A stretch of DNA of 64,000 nucleotides from Rhodospirillales bacterium (GTDB lineage: Bacteria; Pseudomonadota; Alphaproteobacteria; Rhodospirillales; Defluviicoccaceae). Where the stretch lies: the NCBI GenBank assembly GCA_016712375.1, contig JADJRE010000004.1:248001-312000 (forward strand), read 5' to 3'. Shown here one piece after another: positions 46,457 to 56,483 of this stretch. How positions within the stretch are numbered: position 1 is the stretch's first letter; each line of letters opens with the position of its first letter. The notes beneath the pieces were generated by a model that saw nothing but the letters and a program-made list of their open reading frames with translations, searched no databases and had not been told where the DNA came from. Both the position numbers and the translations under genes were made by a program.

Positions 46457-48017
46457 ATGAGCCAGGAGAAGTTCACCTTTCAGACCGAGGTCGGGCGCCT
46501 GCTCGATATCGTCGCCCACTCGTTGTACACGCATAAGGAGATCTTTCTACGAGAACTAATCTCGAATGCCTCTGATGCCTGCGATCGGTTGCGCTACGCG
46601 GCCCTGACCGATCCTCATCTTGCCGGATGTTTATGGTAGCAGACCGGGTCGACGTGCTGACGCGACGGGCGGGCGAAGAGCAGGCCTGGCTCTGGTCGTC
46701 TGACGGCAAGGGATCGTTTACCATCGAAGAAGCCGAACGTGCCGGCAACGGAACGACCGTCACCCTGCACCTCAACAGCGATGCTGACGAATTTCTCGAG
46801 GAAGCTCGGCTTCTCCCAAAGAAGGACATTACCGGGAACAGTACACGGAGTTTTACCACCACGTCGGCCACGCGTTCGATGAACCTTGGCTCACCCTGCA
46901 CAATCAGGTCGAGGGCGTGGTCTCGTACGTGAGCCTGCTCTTTGTTCCCAAGCAGGCCCCTTTCGACCTGTTCGACCCGGAGCGGAAGAGCCGTCTCAAG
47001 CTGTATGTCAAGCGGGTGTTCATCACCGACGACTGCGAAGGCCTGCTCCCCTCCTATCTTCGCTTCCTGCGGGGCGTGGTCGACTCGGAGGATCTGCCGC
47101 TGAACATCAGCCGCGAAACCTTCCAGCATGATCCGCGCCTGGCAAAGATCCGCGCCGGGCTGGTCAAGCGGGTACTGGACGAACTGGCGAAGAAGGCCAC
47201 CGACGCGCCCGAGGAATACGCCGAATTTTGGGAGGCCTTCGGCGCTGTGCTGAAGGAAGGCATCTACGAGGACTTCGAGAATCGCGACCGACTGCTGGGG
47301 CTGGCGCGTTTCCGCTCGACCGCGGGAGATTCCCTAACCTCGCTTGATGATTACGTGGCGCGGATGAAGCCGGGTCAGGACGCGATCTTCACGCTTTCCG
47401 GCGGACAGGTCGACACGCTGCGCCGCAGCCCACAGCTCGAGGGCTTCCGCGCCAAAGGCGTCGAGGTGCTGCTGCTGACCGATCCCATCGACGAGTTCTG
47501 GATACCGACGGTGCGCTCCTTCAAGGACAAGAAATTCACCTCCGCCGCTGCCGCGGGCGCCGACCTCGGCAAGATCGCCGCTGATCCGGCCCAGCCCGAA
47601 GAGACGCCAGCAAAAGCCGACGACGCTGGCGTCGAGCGTTTGATCGCGGTGCTAAAGTCGGTGCTCACCGACAAGGTCAAGGATGTCAGGGCTTCCGGTC
47701 GATTGACTGAGAGCCCGGTCTGCCTCGTCTCCGGCGAAGGAGACATGGACATGTATCTGGAGCGCCTGCTTCGCCAGCACCGGCGGCTCGATGCTGACGG
47801 GCCTACCCTCCGGATCCTGGAGATCAACCCTCAGCACGCGCTGATCCGGCAGATGGCGCTGCGCGCCGAGGCGGGCGCCGGTGAGGCGGATCTGGCGGAC
47901 GCGGCTTGGCTGCTGCTCGATCAGGCGCTCATCGTCGAGGGGGATCCACTGCCTGACCCATCTGCCTTTGCGCGGCGACTGACCGCCGTAATGGAGCGCG
48001 GTCTGCTCACGGTGTGA
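46457..48017 (+). pseudogene. htpG: HSP90-family chaperone HtpG, with two internal deletions and a frameshift
   Basis: The N-terminal N-box KEIFLRELISNASDACDRL is intact from ATG 46457. At about 46625 the sequence jumps from LTDPHL to FMVADRVDV, losing about 65 residues including the ATP-binding DNGIGM and G-loop; a second jump near 46810 goes from EEARL to PKKDIT, losing about 40 residues. A further frame change near 46831-46838 restores EQYTEFYHHVGHAF. From there the middle and C-terminal domains (SLLFVPKQAPFDLFD, NISRETFQHDPRL, LEINPQHALI) are intact to a TGA at 48015-48017. A product without the nucleotide site could not be an active ATPase. Confidence 0.85.
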
Positions 48018-48040
48018 GCGGATCCGGCGTCCCGTGGGCA

Positions 48041-48074
48041 GGTACCGGCCTTCCCCGCAGGAAGGGCCGGTGCC
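48041..48074. terminator. bidirectional hairpin between htpG and the Wzc-like gene
   Basis: GGTACCGGCCTTCC and GGAAGGGCCGGTGCC pair across the spacer CCGCA, with one mismatch and one bulged base. It lies in the 60-bp gap between two convergent genes. Confidence 0.55.
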
Positions 48075-48077
48075 GGA

Positions 48078-50270
48078 TCAGGAAGCCTTGCGCAGATAGT
48101 AGCGCTGGATTTCAGGATCGAACCGTCCGGAATCGGTGTAGCCATAGCTGGCGTACCGGCGGGTATCGACCATGGTCATTGCGGCAACGGTGCGCATCTC
48201 GCTCTCCTTGCGCAAACCCTTCAGCACCTGCGCGACAGCACTGCGCCGGGTTTTGTTCCAGCGGATGACGAACACACCGACGTCGGACAGGGTACTGAGA
48301 ACGTAGGCGTCGGGAACCGCGAGCAGCGGCGGCGTATCGATAATGATCGTATCGTAGCCTTCGCGCAGCTCGTTGATAATCGTTTCCAGGCGCTTGCTGT
48401 GCAGCAGACCGCCGGTATCCCCTTCAATAACGCCGGCAGGAACAACGTGCAGGTTCGTGAGCTTGTCCTTCTGTCGAACCTGCGACAGCGTCGCGCTGCC
48501 GCCGATCAACTCCGCAAGACCAGGTTGTCTTGCGATGTCGAACAAGGAGTGGGCGGTCGGCTTGCGAAGATCGGCGTCGATCAGGATCACCTTCTGCCCA
48601 GCCATCGCGCGTGCCCGGGCGAGAGACGCGGCGACCGTGCTCTTTCCTTCATCGGGCCGCGACGACATGATCAGCACGACATTCGAGGCATGGCGCTCCC
48701 GTTCGAGCAGCAGCAGCCCGGTACTCAACGACCGGGTCTGCTCCGAGTAAAGCGAAGAGGCGTTGCGCGCCAATTCGGAAAGAACATCAGTGCTCTTCTT
48801 GACCCTTGGCAGCAGTCCCTGGACTGGCAGCCCGGTATGAATTTCAACATCCTCGCTGCTGCGGAACACGTCGTTGAGCTGCTCCATCAGCATCACCGCC
48901 GCCACGCCGGCAATGCCTGACAATAGCACCGCCAGCGCGAGCGCGATCGCCATTTGTGGGAACGACGGCTGGGCCGGCGGCACGCCGGGGCTGATCACCC
49001 GCACGTCATTTTCATTCGACGCGTTGCGGTCAAGCTCGCTGTAGGTTTCCTGGGCACGCTTCAGGAAGGTCTCCAGCATCAGCCGGTCCGCGTCGGCAGT
49101 GCGCTGCAGGCTGTTCAACTGAATCATTGCCGCGTTGGCGTTGCCAAGCTTCTGCTCCGTCTGTTTCAGTTGCTGGGCGAGAGCCATTTCACGGGCGCGC
49201 AGCAGGTCAACCTCGTTCTGCAGCTGGCTGACGATTTTGTTCCCCTCGACGGTGATCTTGCTCTGGATATCCTTGAGTTCCGCGCGCTTGATCGCCATCG
49301 TCGGATGCCGAGGACCGAGTTCTTGCGCGAGTTGCGCAATCTCGCGGTTGATCGCCGATTCCTGCAGCGTCAGTTGCTGGATGACCGGTGAAGCGAGAAC
49401 CTCGGTTAGAGCCTCTGCGCCGCCGCGTGCTAGAATGGCACGAACTTCGCGAAGCCGCCCTTCCTTGGAGGAGCGGTCGGCGGCGGCGGTCGCGGCAGCC
49501 AGATTGATGTCGGACAGCTGCTGCGCTACGACGCTGCCTTCCTTGGTCTCGAGCAGGCCGGCGGACAGGCGATATTTTTCGATCTTGCCCTCGGACGCCT
49601 CAACCTTCTTGCGCAGCTCGGCGATCTTCTCGTTCGCCCAGTCGATCGCTCGCCTAGTCGTTTCGTAGCGGTACTCGAGGTTGCTTTCGATGTACTTCGC
49701 AGCGAGGGTATTGACAAACTTCGCCGCCTTGATCGGATCTTCCGAGGTGAAAGCTACCTGTAGCAGATCGGTGTCCTTGACAACCGAGACGCTGGTGGCG
49801 TCGTGAATGTTCTGGGTCGTGTAGAAACGATCGCGATCCTCCTGTGACAATGTTGCCTCCGGCACCCCGCCAGCCGGAACGTTGGTGCCCAGCCAGCCCT
49901 GTAACATCCGGATGGCTCTGCCGACGAAACGTATCGGATTATAATCCGTGATGTAGGCAAACTCGGGATCATTGTAGAGGTTCATCGCCTGCGCGGTGTC
50001 CTCGATCAGCTTCCACGAGGTGAGCACCTGCGCTTGCGTGTTGAGAACGTCTTCGTTCGGTTCGAGGCCCGGCACGAGGCTCTCGATGTCATTCAGCAGG
50101 TTCTGTTGCCCTTGCACGACGAGCAGCGCTTGCGCCGTATACTTGGGCGTAATCACCAGCAGGATGATCAGGCACACCAAGAGAACCGCCAGCGCCGCGG
50201 AAAAGAAGGCGAGCTTCCTGCGCCATAAGCTCTTCAGGAACGGGATGATTTGTATTTGTTCAGGAGACAT
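48078..50270 (-). CDS. Wzc-like polysaccharide copolymerase with BY-kinase domain
   Basis: 730 residues. A Wzz/GNVR-type periplasmic region is bounded by membrane helices near residues 20-42 and 430-455, with long coiled coils between. The C-terminal kinase has a Walker A-like SSRPDEGKSTVA near 538, Walker A' LIDADLRKP near 563, Walker B TIIIDTPPLL near 641, and a Tyr-rich tail (YASYGYTDSGRF, then YYLRKAS) suited to autophosphorylation. Such proteins set chain length and export of capsule or exopolysaccharide. ATG 50268-50270 is preceded by GAGG. It is divergent from the membrane glycosyltransferase gene, together a plausible export unit. Confidence 0.88.
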   Translation of the reverse strand: MSPEQIQIIPFLKSLWRRKLAFFSAALAVLLVCLIILLVITPKYTAQALLVVQGQQNLLNDIESLVPGLEPNEDVLNTQAQVLTSWKLIEDTAQAMNLYNDPEFAYITDYNPIRFVGRAIRMLQGWLGTNVPAGGVPEATLSQEDRDRFYTTQNIHDATSVSVVKDTDLLQVAFTSEDPIKAAKFVNTLAAKYIESNLEYRYETTRRAIDWANEKIAELRKKVEASEGKIEKYRLSAGLLETKEGSVVAQQLSDINLAAATAAADRSSKEGRLREVRAILARGGAEALTEVLASPVIQQLTLQESAINREIAQLAQELGPRHPTMAIKRAELKDIQSKITVEGNKIVSQLQNEVDLLRAREMALAQQLKQTEQKLGNANAAMIQLNSLQRTADADRLMLETFLKRAQETYSELDRNASNENDVRVISPGVPPAQPSFPQMAIALALAVLLSGIAGVAAVMLMEQLNDVFRSSEDVEIHTGLPVQGLLPRVKKSTDVLSELARNASSLYSEQTRSLSTGLLLLERERHASNVVLIMSSRPDEGKSTVAASLARARAMAGQKVILIDADLRKPTAHSLFDIARQPGLAELIGGSATLSQVRQKDKLTNLHVVPAGVIEGDTGGLLHSKRLETIINELREGYDTIIIDTPPLLAVPDAYVLSTLSDVGVFVIRWNKTRRSAVAQVLKGLRKESEMRTVAAMTMVDTRRYASYGYTDSGRFDPEIQRYYLRKAS

Positions 50271-50838
50271 CGGTCCTCGACCTCCAGGCAGCGCTCCAAA
50301 GCAGCGGATCGTTCCATGCGCCGGTTGACGATGCACAATGCCCGTCGCGCGAAGCGATGCCGCTCAGCTTCAAGGTGAATTCGGCAATAATGCGACGCTC
50401 GTTCCATTCATCCGGATGCCGGTCAACAGCTGCAACGCGGCCGAGGATGAGGGTAACCCGTGGCCCCGTCGGCCGGTTTTCCCATGGCAGGCACAATTTG
50501 CAGCCGTCGGAGAGAACAGGATCGGCCTGCCTTGGCGATTGTGAACGTTGGGTCGCCCGTCACGCTGCGTTTGCCCGGCCCCGTTCGATCTCAGCAGCCA
50601 TGCGCCGGCTCCACAGACACGGATCGGCAAGACGACCGTGCTTGTCAGCAGAGCCCGCCAATTGTTCATGCCTCTCGATTCCGTCGCTCGATGCGTTTTA
50701 GCCAATGCTGCACGTCTGCCGGCGAACGGCGCCGACGACAGCCGCCTCAGTACTATACGCTCGCGACTTGCGGTGCAACCGTCATCGTGCAAGATGACCA
50801 TTCATCTCCGCTACACGCCGCCTGGTGAGACAACATTA
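50271..50838. other. gene-free stretch between divergent polysaccharide genes
   Basis: About 570 bp between the Wzc-like gene and the membrane glycosyltransferase gene. No conserved reading frame, RNA or repeat was recognised; both promoters must lie here. Confidence 0.5.
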
Positions 50839-52395
50839 ATGCAGATAGCTATGACGGCCAAAGCCTCCCGAACTCGCGTTAGGATTGTAAACATTGCCCT
50901 CATCTGTGGGATATTGATACTGATCTTGTTTGCGGCGGCGCTAAAGCTGCATTATCCCTTGCGCAATGATCAGGCGCTGTTTTTGCTCTATGCTATGGAA
51001 ATCGATCAAGGAAGCAAACTTTACGCTGATATGTGGGATATCAAGCAACCTATGATATTTATTTTCTATTATATTTCCGGAAGTCTATTCGGTTTTACAG
51101 ACACTGGAGTGCATATTGGCGAGTTAGTCTGGAATATTTTTCTGTGCATTCTCGTATTCATATTGGGTAGGCGACATTTTGGCAGCCGCTGGATCGCTCT
51201 TATTGCACCATTTTTTGTGTTAATTTATTACGTCTACGTCAGTCCTTCGGAACAGACGCAGGTCGAAGCGCTGGTCACACTGCCCATCCTCCTGGCTGCC
51301 CTGTTGGCCATTCGCGCGCTGGACGAGCAAGCTTCGACGCGCCTGATGGCATTCCTCGCCGGAGTCTGCGCTGGCATCGCCAGTGCCTTCAAGATTCCGT
51401 TCGCCTTAATCGGCTGTGGCATTCACGCCTACGTTCTGTTCCGCGCGTGGCGCACCGGCACGGCGGCGGCCGCCGTGCTGCACCGCCTCGCGGTGCCGTG
51501 GCTGCTGGGCGCCGCCGCCGTCTGGCTGCTGCTCCTGGGCTATTTCGTGACAACTGGTAGCGCCGCCGAATTCCTTCATACCACCTTCCTCTATCCACTG
51601 CAGAGTGCTGTCGAGTTCGAGCAGGCGCCAATTTCGAGGCTTCTTCTCGGCGGAGCTCAGATCGTGGTCACGCTGGCGCCGTGGCTGTGCCTGCTCGCCG
51701 GATTTCTGCTGCCGCCGCGCATCAAGGAGCGGGTGCCGCTGCCACCGCTGCTGTTGATCTGGATCAGCATTGCAACGCTGGTCATCCTCGTACAGCGTTT
51801 CTCGTGGTGGCCCTACCAGTGGTGGCAATTGCTCGCACCAATGTTCCTGCTTTGCATGCTCGGTCTCGACCGTATTGTCGGTGCAGCCTCCAAAGCCGCG
51901 TGGCTCGGCCAAGGACACCGCTGGCTGCTGCCCGTGCTGCTGTTGGCGCCGTTCACCGCAGTGCTCAATCAGCTGGGCCAGAACGCCTACGTCATTGCCA
52001 ACGCCGGCGGCCTGCGGTCGTTTGATGGCACCGCCTTTCGGCTGGAAGTCGATCGCAATTACCGCGACGTACTGGGAGCGACGAACGCCTTCCCTGGTGA
52101 TTGCAGCCGCGACCGTATCTATGTCTTCGGCACCCCGGCCATCTACACCCGGCTGGATTGCCGCTACTTGTATACCTTTGCTGGGCAGAACCTCGCCTAT
52201 ATCCGAGCATCTCAGCGCGCTGAACTGGCGGGGAAGCTGCGCGCGGCGCCACCCGACTGGATCTTCGTCGCGCCCGCGTCGGCTGAGCGATTGCAGCGCC
52301 AGGAGCAGGAGTTGCAGGCGCTGCTCGACGCCGACTATCGCCCCGCTGTCGCCGGCGACTGGGGCATCTGGTACCGGCGGATCGAACGCTCCTAA
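50839..52395 (+). CDS. multi-membrane-span GT-C-like protein (glycosyltransferase family 39 style)
   Basis: 518 residues with about 10 hydrophobic helices. Early loop features include an acidic DQALFLLYAMEI just after the first helix, the usual position of the catalytic Asp in GT-C enzymes such as ArnT and PMT. The C-terminal third is soluble and periplasmic. Such enzymes transfer sugars from polyprenyl-phosphate carriers. ATG 50839 follows GGTGAG at some distance; the ATG four codons later is an alternative. The first 130 residues are AT-rich. Confidence 0.7.
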   Translation: MQIAMTAKASRTRVRIVNIALICGILILILFAAALKLHYPLRNDQALFLLYAMEIDQGSKLYADMWDIKQPMIFIFYYISGSLFGFTDTGVHIGELVWNIFLCILVFILGRRHFGSRWIALIAPFFVLIYYVYVSPSEQTQVEALVTLPILLAALLAIRALDEQASTRLMAFLAGVCAGIASAFKIPFALIGCGIHAYVLFRAWRTGTAAAAVLHRLAVPWLLGAAAVWLLLLGYFVTTGSAAEFLHTTFLYPLQSAVEFEQAPISRLLLGGAQIVVTLAPWLCLLAGFLLPPRIKERVPLPPLLLIWISIATLVILVQRFSWWPYQWWQLLAPMFLLCMLGLDRIVGAASKAAWLGQGHRWLLPVLLLAPFTAVLNQLGQNAYVIANAGGLRSFDGTAFRLEVDRNYRDVLGATNAFPGDCSRDRIYVFGTPAIYTRLDCRYLYTFAGQNLAYIRASQRAELAGKLRAAPPDWIFVAPASAERLQRQEQELQALLDADYRPAVAGDWGIWYRRIERS

Positions 52396-52466
52396 CGAAC
52401 GCGCCCGGCTTCGCCTATGGGCGGCTTGTTGAAGCCAAACCCGCGCCGCTGACGAATTTGGCCCCG

Positions 52467-54152
52467 CTAGCGAATTTGATTCTGCTTGTGAAGATCGCTC
52501 AGCCTCGTCCGCGTGCTGATCTGTTCCGGATCGCAAACGAGCTGCAGGACGGCCGCGCGACCGCAGGCTGCCGCGCGTTCGAACGCCGGCGCGAAATCTT
52601 CCGTGCGCTCCACCCGATCGCCATAGGCGCCCCAGGCGCGCGCCAGCGCGGCGAAGTCAGGGTGGCCGAGCGGCGTGCCCAGCACGCGGCCGGGATAACG
52701 CCGCTCCTGATGCATGCGGATGGTGCCGTACATGGCATTGTCGAACACCAGGACGATCGGCGCCGCACCGCACAGCAGCGCCGTCGCCAGTTCCTGTCCC
52801 GTCATGCCGAACCCGCCGTCGCCGACACAGGCAACAACCGTGCGTTCGGGAGAGTGGGCTTTCGCAGCGATGGCGGCTGGAACGCCGTAGCCCATGGCGC
52901 CATTGGTGGCGCCGAGCAACCAGCGGCTGCCGCCGAACCGCAGGAATCGCTGCGGCCAGCCAGAGAAGTTACCGGCATCGACAGTGACGACCGCATCCGC
53001 CGGAAGCAGCCGCCGCAGGGCCAGCATCACCCTGCCCAGATCCAGCACAGCTTCTTCCCCAGGCCGTGGTTCGCTGTCCGCCAGATAGTCGGCCCGCGCT
53101 GCTTGCGTCCACGCCCGCCAGTGAGCGCCGTGAGATGGCACCAGCTGGCGCGCCGCGCGAGCAAAGGCCGGGAGGCTCGCCTCGATTGCCAGCGCCACCG
53201 GGAAGACGCGCCCCGGCTCGGCGGGATCGACGTGGACGTGCACCAGCTCTGGCCCGTTCGCCGCCGGAACAGTGTAGCCCTGGCTGGTCGCCTCGCCGAG
53301 GCGCGATCCGACGGCAAGCAGCAGGTCAGCTTGGCTCAGCCGCGCCAGCAGCGCCGGATTGGCGCCGATGCCGAGTTCGCCCGCCCAGCAAGGATGATCA
53401 TTGTCGAACAGGTGGTTGCGACGAAAGCCGCTGCAGACCGGCAGCAAGTTCGCCGTCGCGAAGGCTTCAATATCCGCGCGCGCCGCCTTGGTCCAGCCGC
53501 CGCCGCCCAGCAGCAGTATCGGCCGCCGCGCATCGCCGAGTATTCGGTGCAGCCGCTCCATCAATCCTGGATCGGGCTGGTGTTCGTGCGCTGGCAGCGG
53601 CGCAACGTCGGCCGCCACAACTTCTGCCTCCAGCACGTCTTCGGGCAGCGCCAGGACCACCGGCCCCGGGCGGCCGCTGCACGCGAGATGAACCGCCCGC
53701 GCCATCACTTCCGGCAGCGCCGCCGCATCTTCGACTTGTTCGACGTGCTTAGCCAATGGCCGGAACATCGCCTCGAAGTCCACTTCCTGGAAAGCTTCCC
53801 GTCCGAGGAAACGGCGCTCCACCTGGCCGATCAGCAGCAGCATCGGCGTCGAGTCCTGGAATGCGGTGTGCACGCCGATCGCGGCATTGCACGCGCCTGG
53901 TCCGCGGGTGACCAGACAGACGCCGGGCGCGCCGGTGAGCTTGCCATGCGCCTCGGCCATCATCGCCGCGCCGTGCTCATGCCGGCAGGTGACGAAAGCG
54001 AGGCGATCGCGCGCGTCGTGCAGCGCGTCTAGAATCGGCAGATAGCTCTCGCCGGGCACACCGAAGGCACGCCGGACGCCGTGAGCCAGCAGCGAGGCGA
54101 CGATCAATTCGCCGCCGGTCCGCGCGCCTGCTTGCTGCTGCCCGACCGACAT
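52467..54152 (-). CDS. thiamine-diphosphate enzyme, acetolactate-synthase-like
   Basis: 561 residues in the three-domain layout of the ThDP-dependent carboligase/decarboxylase family: N-terminal Pyr domain with catalytic-type Glu (FGVPGESYLPIL), a central domain with LLLLIGQV, and a C-terminal PP domain with the ThDP/Mg motif GDGGFGMTGQELATA near 445 and DNAMYGTI. The closest relatives are large subunits of acetolactate synthase and related decarboxylases. No small regulatory subunit or branched-chain gene lies nearby, so a catabolic acetolactate synthase or another ThDP decarboxylase is possible. Confidence 0.82.
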   Translation of the reverse strand: MSVGQQQAGARTGGELIVASLLAHGVRRAFGVPGESYLPILDALHDARDRLAFVTCRHEHGAAMMAEAHGKLTGAPGVCLVTRGPGACNAAIGVHTAFQDSTPMLLLIGQVERRFLGREAFQEVDFEAMFRPLAKHVEQVEDAAALPEVMARAVHLACSGRPGPVVLALPEDVLEAEVVAADVAPLPAHEHQPDPGLMERLHRILGDARRPILLLGGGGWTKAARADIEAFATANLLPVCSGFRRNHLFDNDHPCWAGELGIGANPALLARLSQADLLLAVGSRLGEATSQGYTVPAANGPELVHVHVDPAEPGRVFPVALAIEASLPAFARAARQLVPSHGAHWRAWTQAARADYLADSEPRPGEEAVLDLGRVMLALRRLLPADAVVTVDAGNFSGWPQRFLRFGGSRWLLGATNGAMGYGVPAAIAAKAHSPERTVVACVGDGGFGMTGQELATALLCGAAPIVLVFDNAMYGTIRMHQERRYPGRVLGTPLGHPDFAALARAWGAYGDRVERTEDFAPAFERAAACGRAAVLQLVCDPEQISTRTRLSDLHKQNQIR

Positions 54153-54287
54153 GCCCTACCATTCCTTCATTGCCGCGCCCGAGACGGGCGGCCTTTAATC
54201 TTTGTAGCGGAAGGTGGGAGAAGTGGCGAGGCCGCCGCGCGGCGGGTCCGCCCCGGCAACCGGCCGGGACGGGAAACATCAAACCGA

Positions 54288-55439
54288 TCAGTTGGCGAAA
54301 TCGTCGCGGGCACGAACGCCGATGTCCGCCTGATCAGTGAAGAAGCCGTCCATGCCCTGTTCCAGGAACGTGGCAATTTCGCCTGCGAGATTACCGCGGG
54401 CGGCTGGTTCGCCGCCGGGGCTCTGAAAGTCGGTGGGCAGAAAAAAGTTCTCGGCACGGAAGGTCCAGCCGTGGACGACGAGACCCGCGGCGTGAGCATC
54501 GCCGATCAGTGTCGTCGGCGCTCCCAGCATGCCGCTTGGCGTGCGCGGGATCATCAGGTTCTTGTTGACGCCGATCCCGGCGGCATAGCCGGCGATCTCG
54601 GCGAGGCCTTCTGGTTTCGCCAGATCGGCGTAAGTGCGGGGGTCACCGGAGACAACGAAATCCCACGGCTTACCGGTGTCGCTGAGAAGCTGCACCAGCG
54701 GGAACGAGGTCATCGTCCGCAACATCTTCAGGTTGCCGACCTCGAATGACTGGATGAATACCTTGTCGGTGGTGCGGAAGAACGTCCCGCGGTTGAGCAG
54801 CCGGAGCAGTGGCCGTTCCATTGGCAACCCGATGCCACGGAAGTAGCTTGGATGCTTCGTCTCCGGATAGATGCCGACACAGCGGCGCGCATTCGAGCCT
54901 GCTGCCTTGGCTTGCAGATGGAAGCGAAAGTTGACGCCGCGCACCAGGTCGAGCACCTCTTGGAAACTGGGGACCGGGAAGACGACGTCGAACCGCTGGT
55001 TGTCGGGTCGGAGCTGAGGGATGCGTTCCTTCGCCCGCAGCGTTCTCAGCTCGGCGAAGGTGAAGTCCTCCGAGAACCAGCCCTCGATCGCGACGCCGTC
55101 GATCAGCTTGGTCGTCTTTCGCGCCGCAAATTCCGGCTTGTCGGCAACGTCGGTGGTGCCGCCGATCTCATTCTCGTGGCGGGCGACCAGCACGCCGTCC
55201 TTGGTCATCACCAGATCGGGCTCGACGTAATCGGCGCCCATCTCGATCGCCAGCGCGTAGGCAGCGAGCGTGTGCTCCGGGAGGTAGCCGCTCGCACCAC
55301 GGTGCGCCAGCACGATCGGCTGGTCGGTCTCGATGCAGGGCAGAAGCGTGTCGTTGGCGTGCACGGTTGCGGGAGCAAGGGCGGTGGCAAGCGCGGCGGC
55401 GAGCAGCGACGGAAGTGCTGCAGATAACGATCGTAGCAC
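54288..55439 (-). CDS. glpQ: periplasmic glycerophosphodiester phosphodiesterase
   Basis: 383 residues. The signal peptide (ALATALAPATVHA) implies export. The catalytic signature is LAHRGASGYLPEHT and YVEPDLVMTKDG; FRFHLQAKA and YPETKHPSYFR follow. These are GDPD-family hallmarks; it releases sn-glycerol-3-phosphate from glycerophosphodiesters. The start is GTG 55437-55439. The gene symbol is by family, as no glpT lies nearby. Confidence 0.88.
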   Translation of the reverse strand: MLRSLSAALPSLLAAALATALAPATVHANDTLLPCIETDQPIVLAHRGASGYLPEHTLAAYALAIEMGADYVEPDLVMTKDGVLVARHENEIGGTTDVADKPEFAARKTTKLIDGVAIEGWFSEDFTFAELRTLRAKERIPQLRPDNQRFDVVFPVPSFQEVLDLVRGVNFRFHLQAKAAGSNARRCVGIYPETKHPSYFRGIGLPMERPLLRLLNRGTFFRTTDKVFIQSFEVGNLKMLRTMTSFPLVQLLSDTGKPWDFVVSGDPRTYADLAKPEGLAEIAGYAAGIGVNKNLMIPRTPSGMLGAPTTLIGDAHAAGLVVHGWTFRAENFFLPTDFQSPGGEPAARGNLAGEIATFLEQGMDGFFTDQADIGVRARDDFAN

Positions 55440-55744
55440 GGCGGGAACCCCTTCGATAAGGATAGCGGCGGCCGCCCCGTAGCCGGGCGAACCGCGTCAG
55501 GCGGCACGCCCCGCCGGAGCACCTTGGCTTTGGACCCGCACCTTAATCGGCGCGCATGGACGTTTGCGGATCGTTACTTGAACATTTATTGACAGTCGCT
55601 GCGGCAGCGCTGCGATACCGCGAGGAAGGTCGTCGGCCGGCTTCACCGCAACGGCGGCTTCTGTCATAAGCGGTCGGCCAGGCCATTACGGCATGATGTT
55701 TGCGTTCGGGCGGCCAGTTCGTCAGGGAAAGAAGGGGCACATCC
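55440..55744. other. gene-free stretch between divergent genes
   Basis: About 305 bp between glpQ (reverse) and the phosphatase (forward). AAGGGG precedes the phosphatase ATG. Nothing else was recognised. Confidence 0.5.
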
Positions 55745-56388
55745 ATGTGGGAATGGACGTTGAACTGGGGCCAGGTGCGCGACGACCTGGTGATTGGGTC
55801 GTGCCCGATGACCGAACAGGACATTGAGCAAATCCGCGAAGATTGCAAGGCAACCGCGCTGCTGTCGCTGCAAAGCGACATCTGCCGCCTCGCCTTCGGC
55901 ATCGACTGGGAAGAGCTGCGGGCACAGGGGGAGCGCTTGGATCTCGCGATGGTCAACGCGCCGATGCTGGACTTTAATCCGCCCGACCAGCGTCGCAATC
56001 TGCCCCGTGCCGTCGCCTGCCTTAGCGACTTGTTGGGCGCCGGTCATCGTGTCTACCTGCATTGCACCGCCGGGTGCAACCGAGCCCCCTGACCGCGCTC
56101 GGCTATCTCACCTTCGTTGAGATGCAGCCGCCGGAGGCGGCGATGACGTTGCTGCGGGACGGTCGGCCGCAGTCGGAACCGTCTTGGGAAGCCTACGACG
56201 GATGCCGTTCAGATCTCGTCGACGTGCTGCGCTAGAATATCATGGTGCGCGCCTACTACCTGTCGCAGGGGGATCCGGAAGAAGACGCCCAATCTCATTG
56301 GGTGCGTGCCGAGGCGGAAACCATCCGTGCCGCCTTCGTCAACGGCCGTGCCGTACCCCGCGAGCGCCTCGACCCCAATCGCGAATGA
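55745..56388 (+). pseudogene. dual-specificity/tyrosine-type phosphatase with DUF2934-like tail, frameshifted and interrupted by TAG
   Basis: ATG 55745 opens a cysteine-phosphatase fold; the active-site loop is VYLHCTAGCNRAP (HCxxGxxR, Arg present). At 56087-56091 a run of C bases is one short, so the frame ends at a TGA. In the adjacent frame it continues as LTALGYLTFVEMQPPEAAM to a TAG at 56233-56235. In the same frame beyond that TAG the text NIMVRAYYLSQGDPEEDAQS then WVRAEAETIRAAF resembles a DUF2934-type helix. It could be one fused protein with an amber codon or a separate 48-residue gene starting at ATG 56242. Confidence 0.7.
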
Positions 56389-56483
56389 GCAGCGCATCGA
56401 AACTGCTGGCGCAACCGATCTGCTGATCGTTTGAACCCCACGCCTGGGGGCGCCGGGCCCGGTGCCTCGCCCCTCATCGCTGC

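Noticed and set aside
50337..50838. N-terminal extension of the GT-C gene from 50548
   Set aside because: The added 97 residues are Arg/Pro/Cys-rich without membrane or family character; a start at 50839 directly before the first helix fits better.
52458..54032. 524-codon forward frame opposite the ThDP enzyme
   Set aside because: His/Arg/Gln-rich shadow; the reverse strand holds all ThDP motifs.
42473..56235. TAG codons read as sense (code reassignment or amber suppression)
   Set aside because: Ordinary intact genes end in TAG (for example at 15773-15775 and 56808-56810), and other breaks are indels or TGA, so recoding is not needed.
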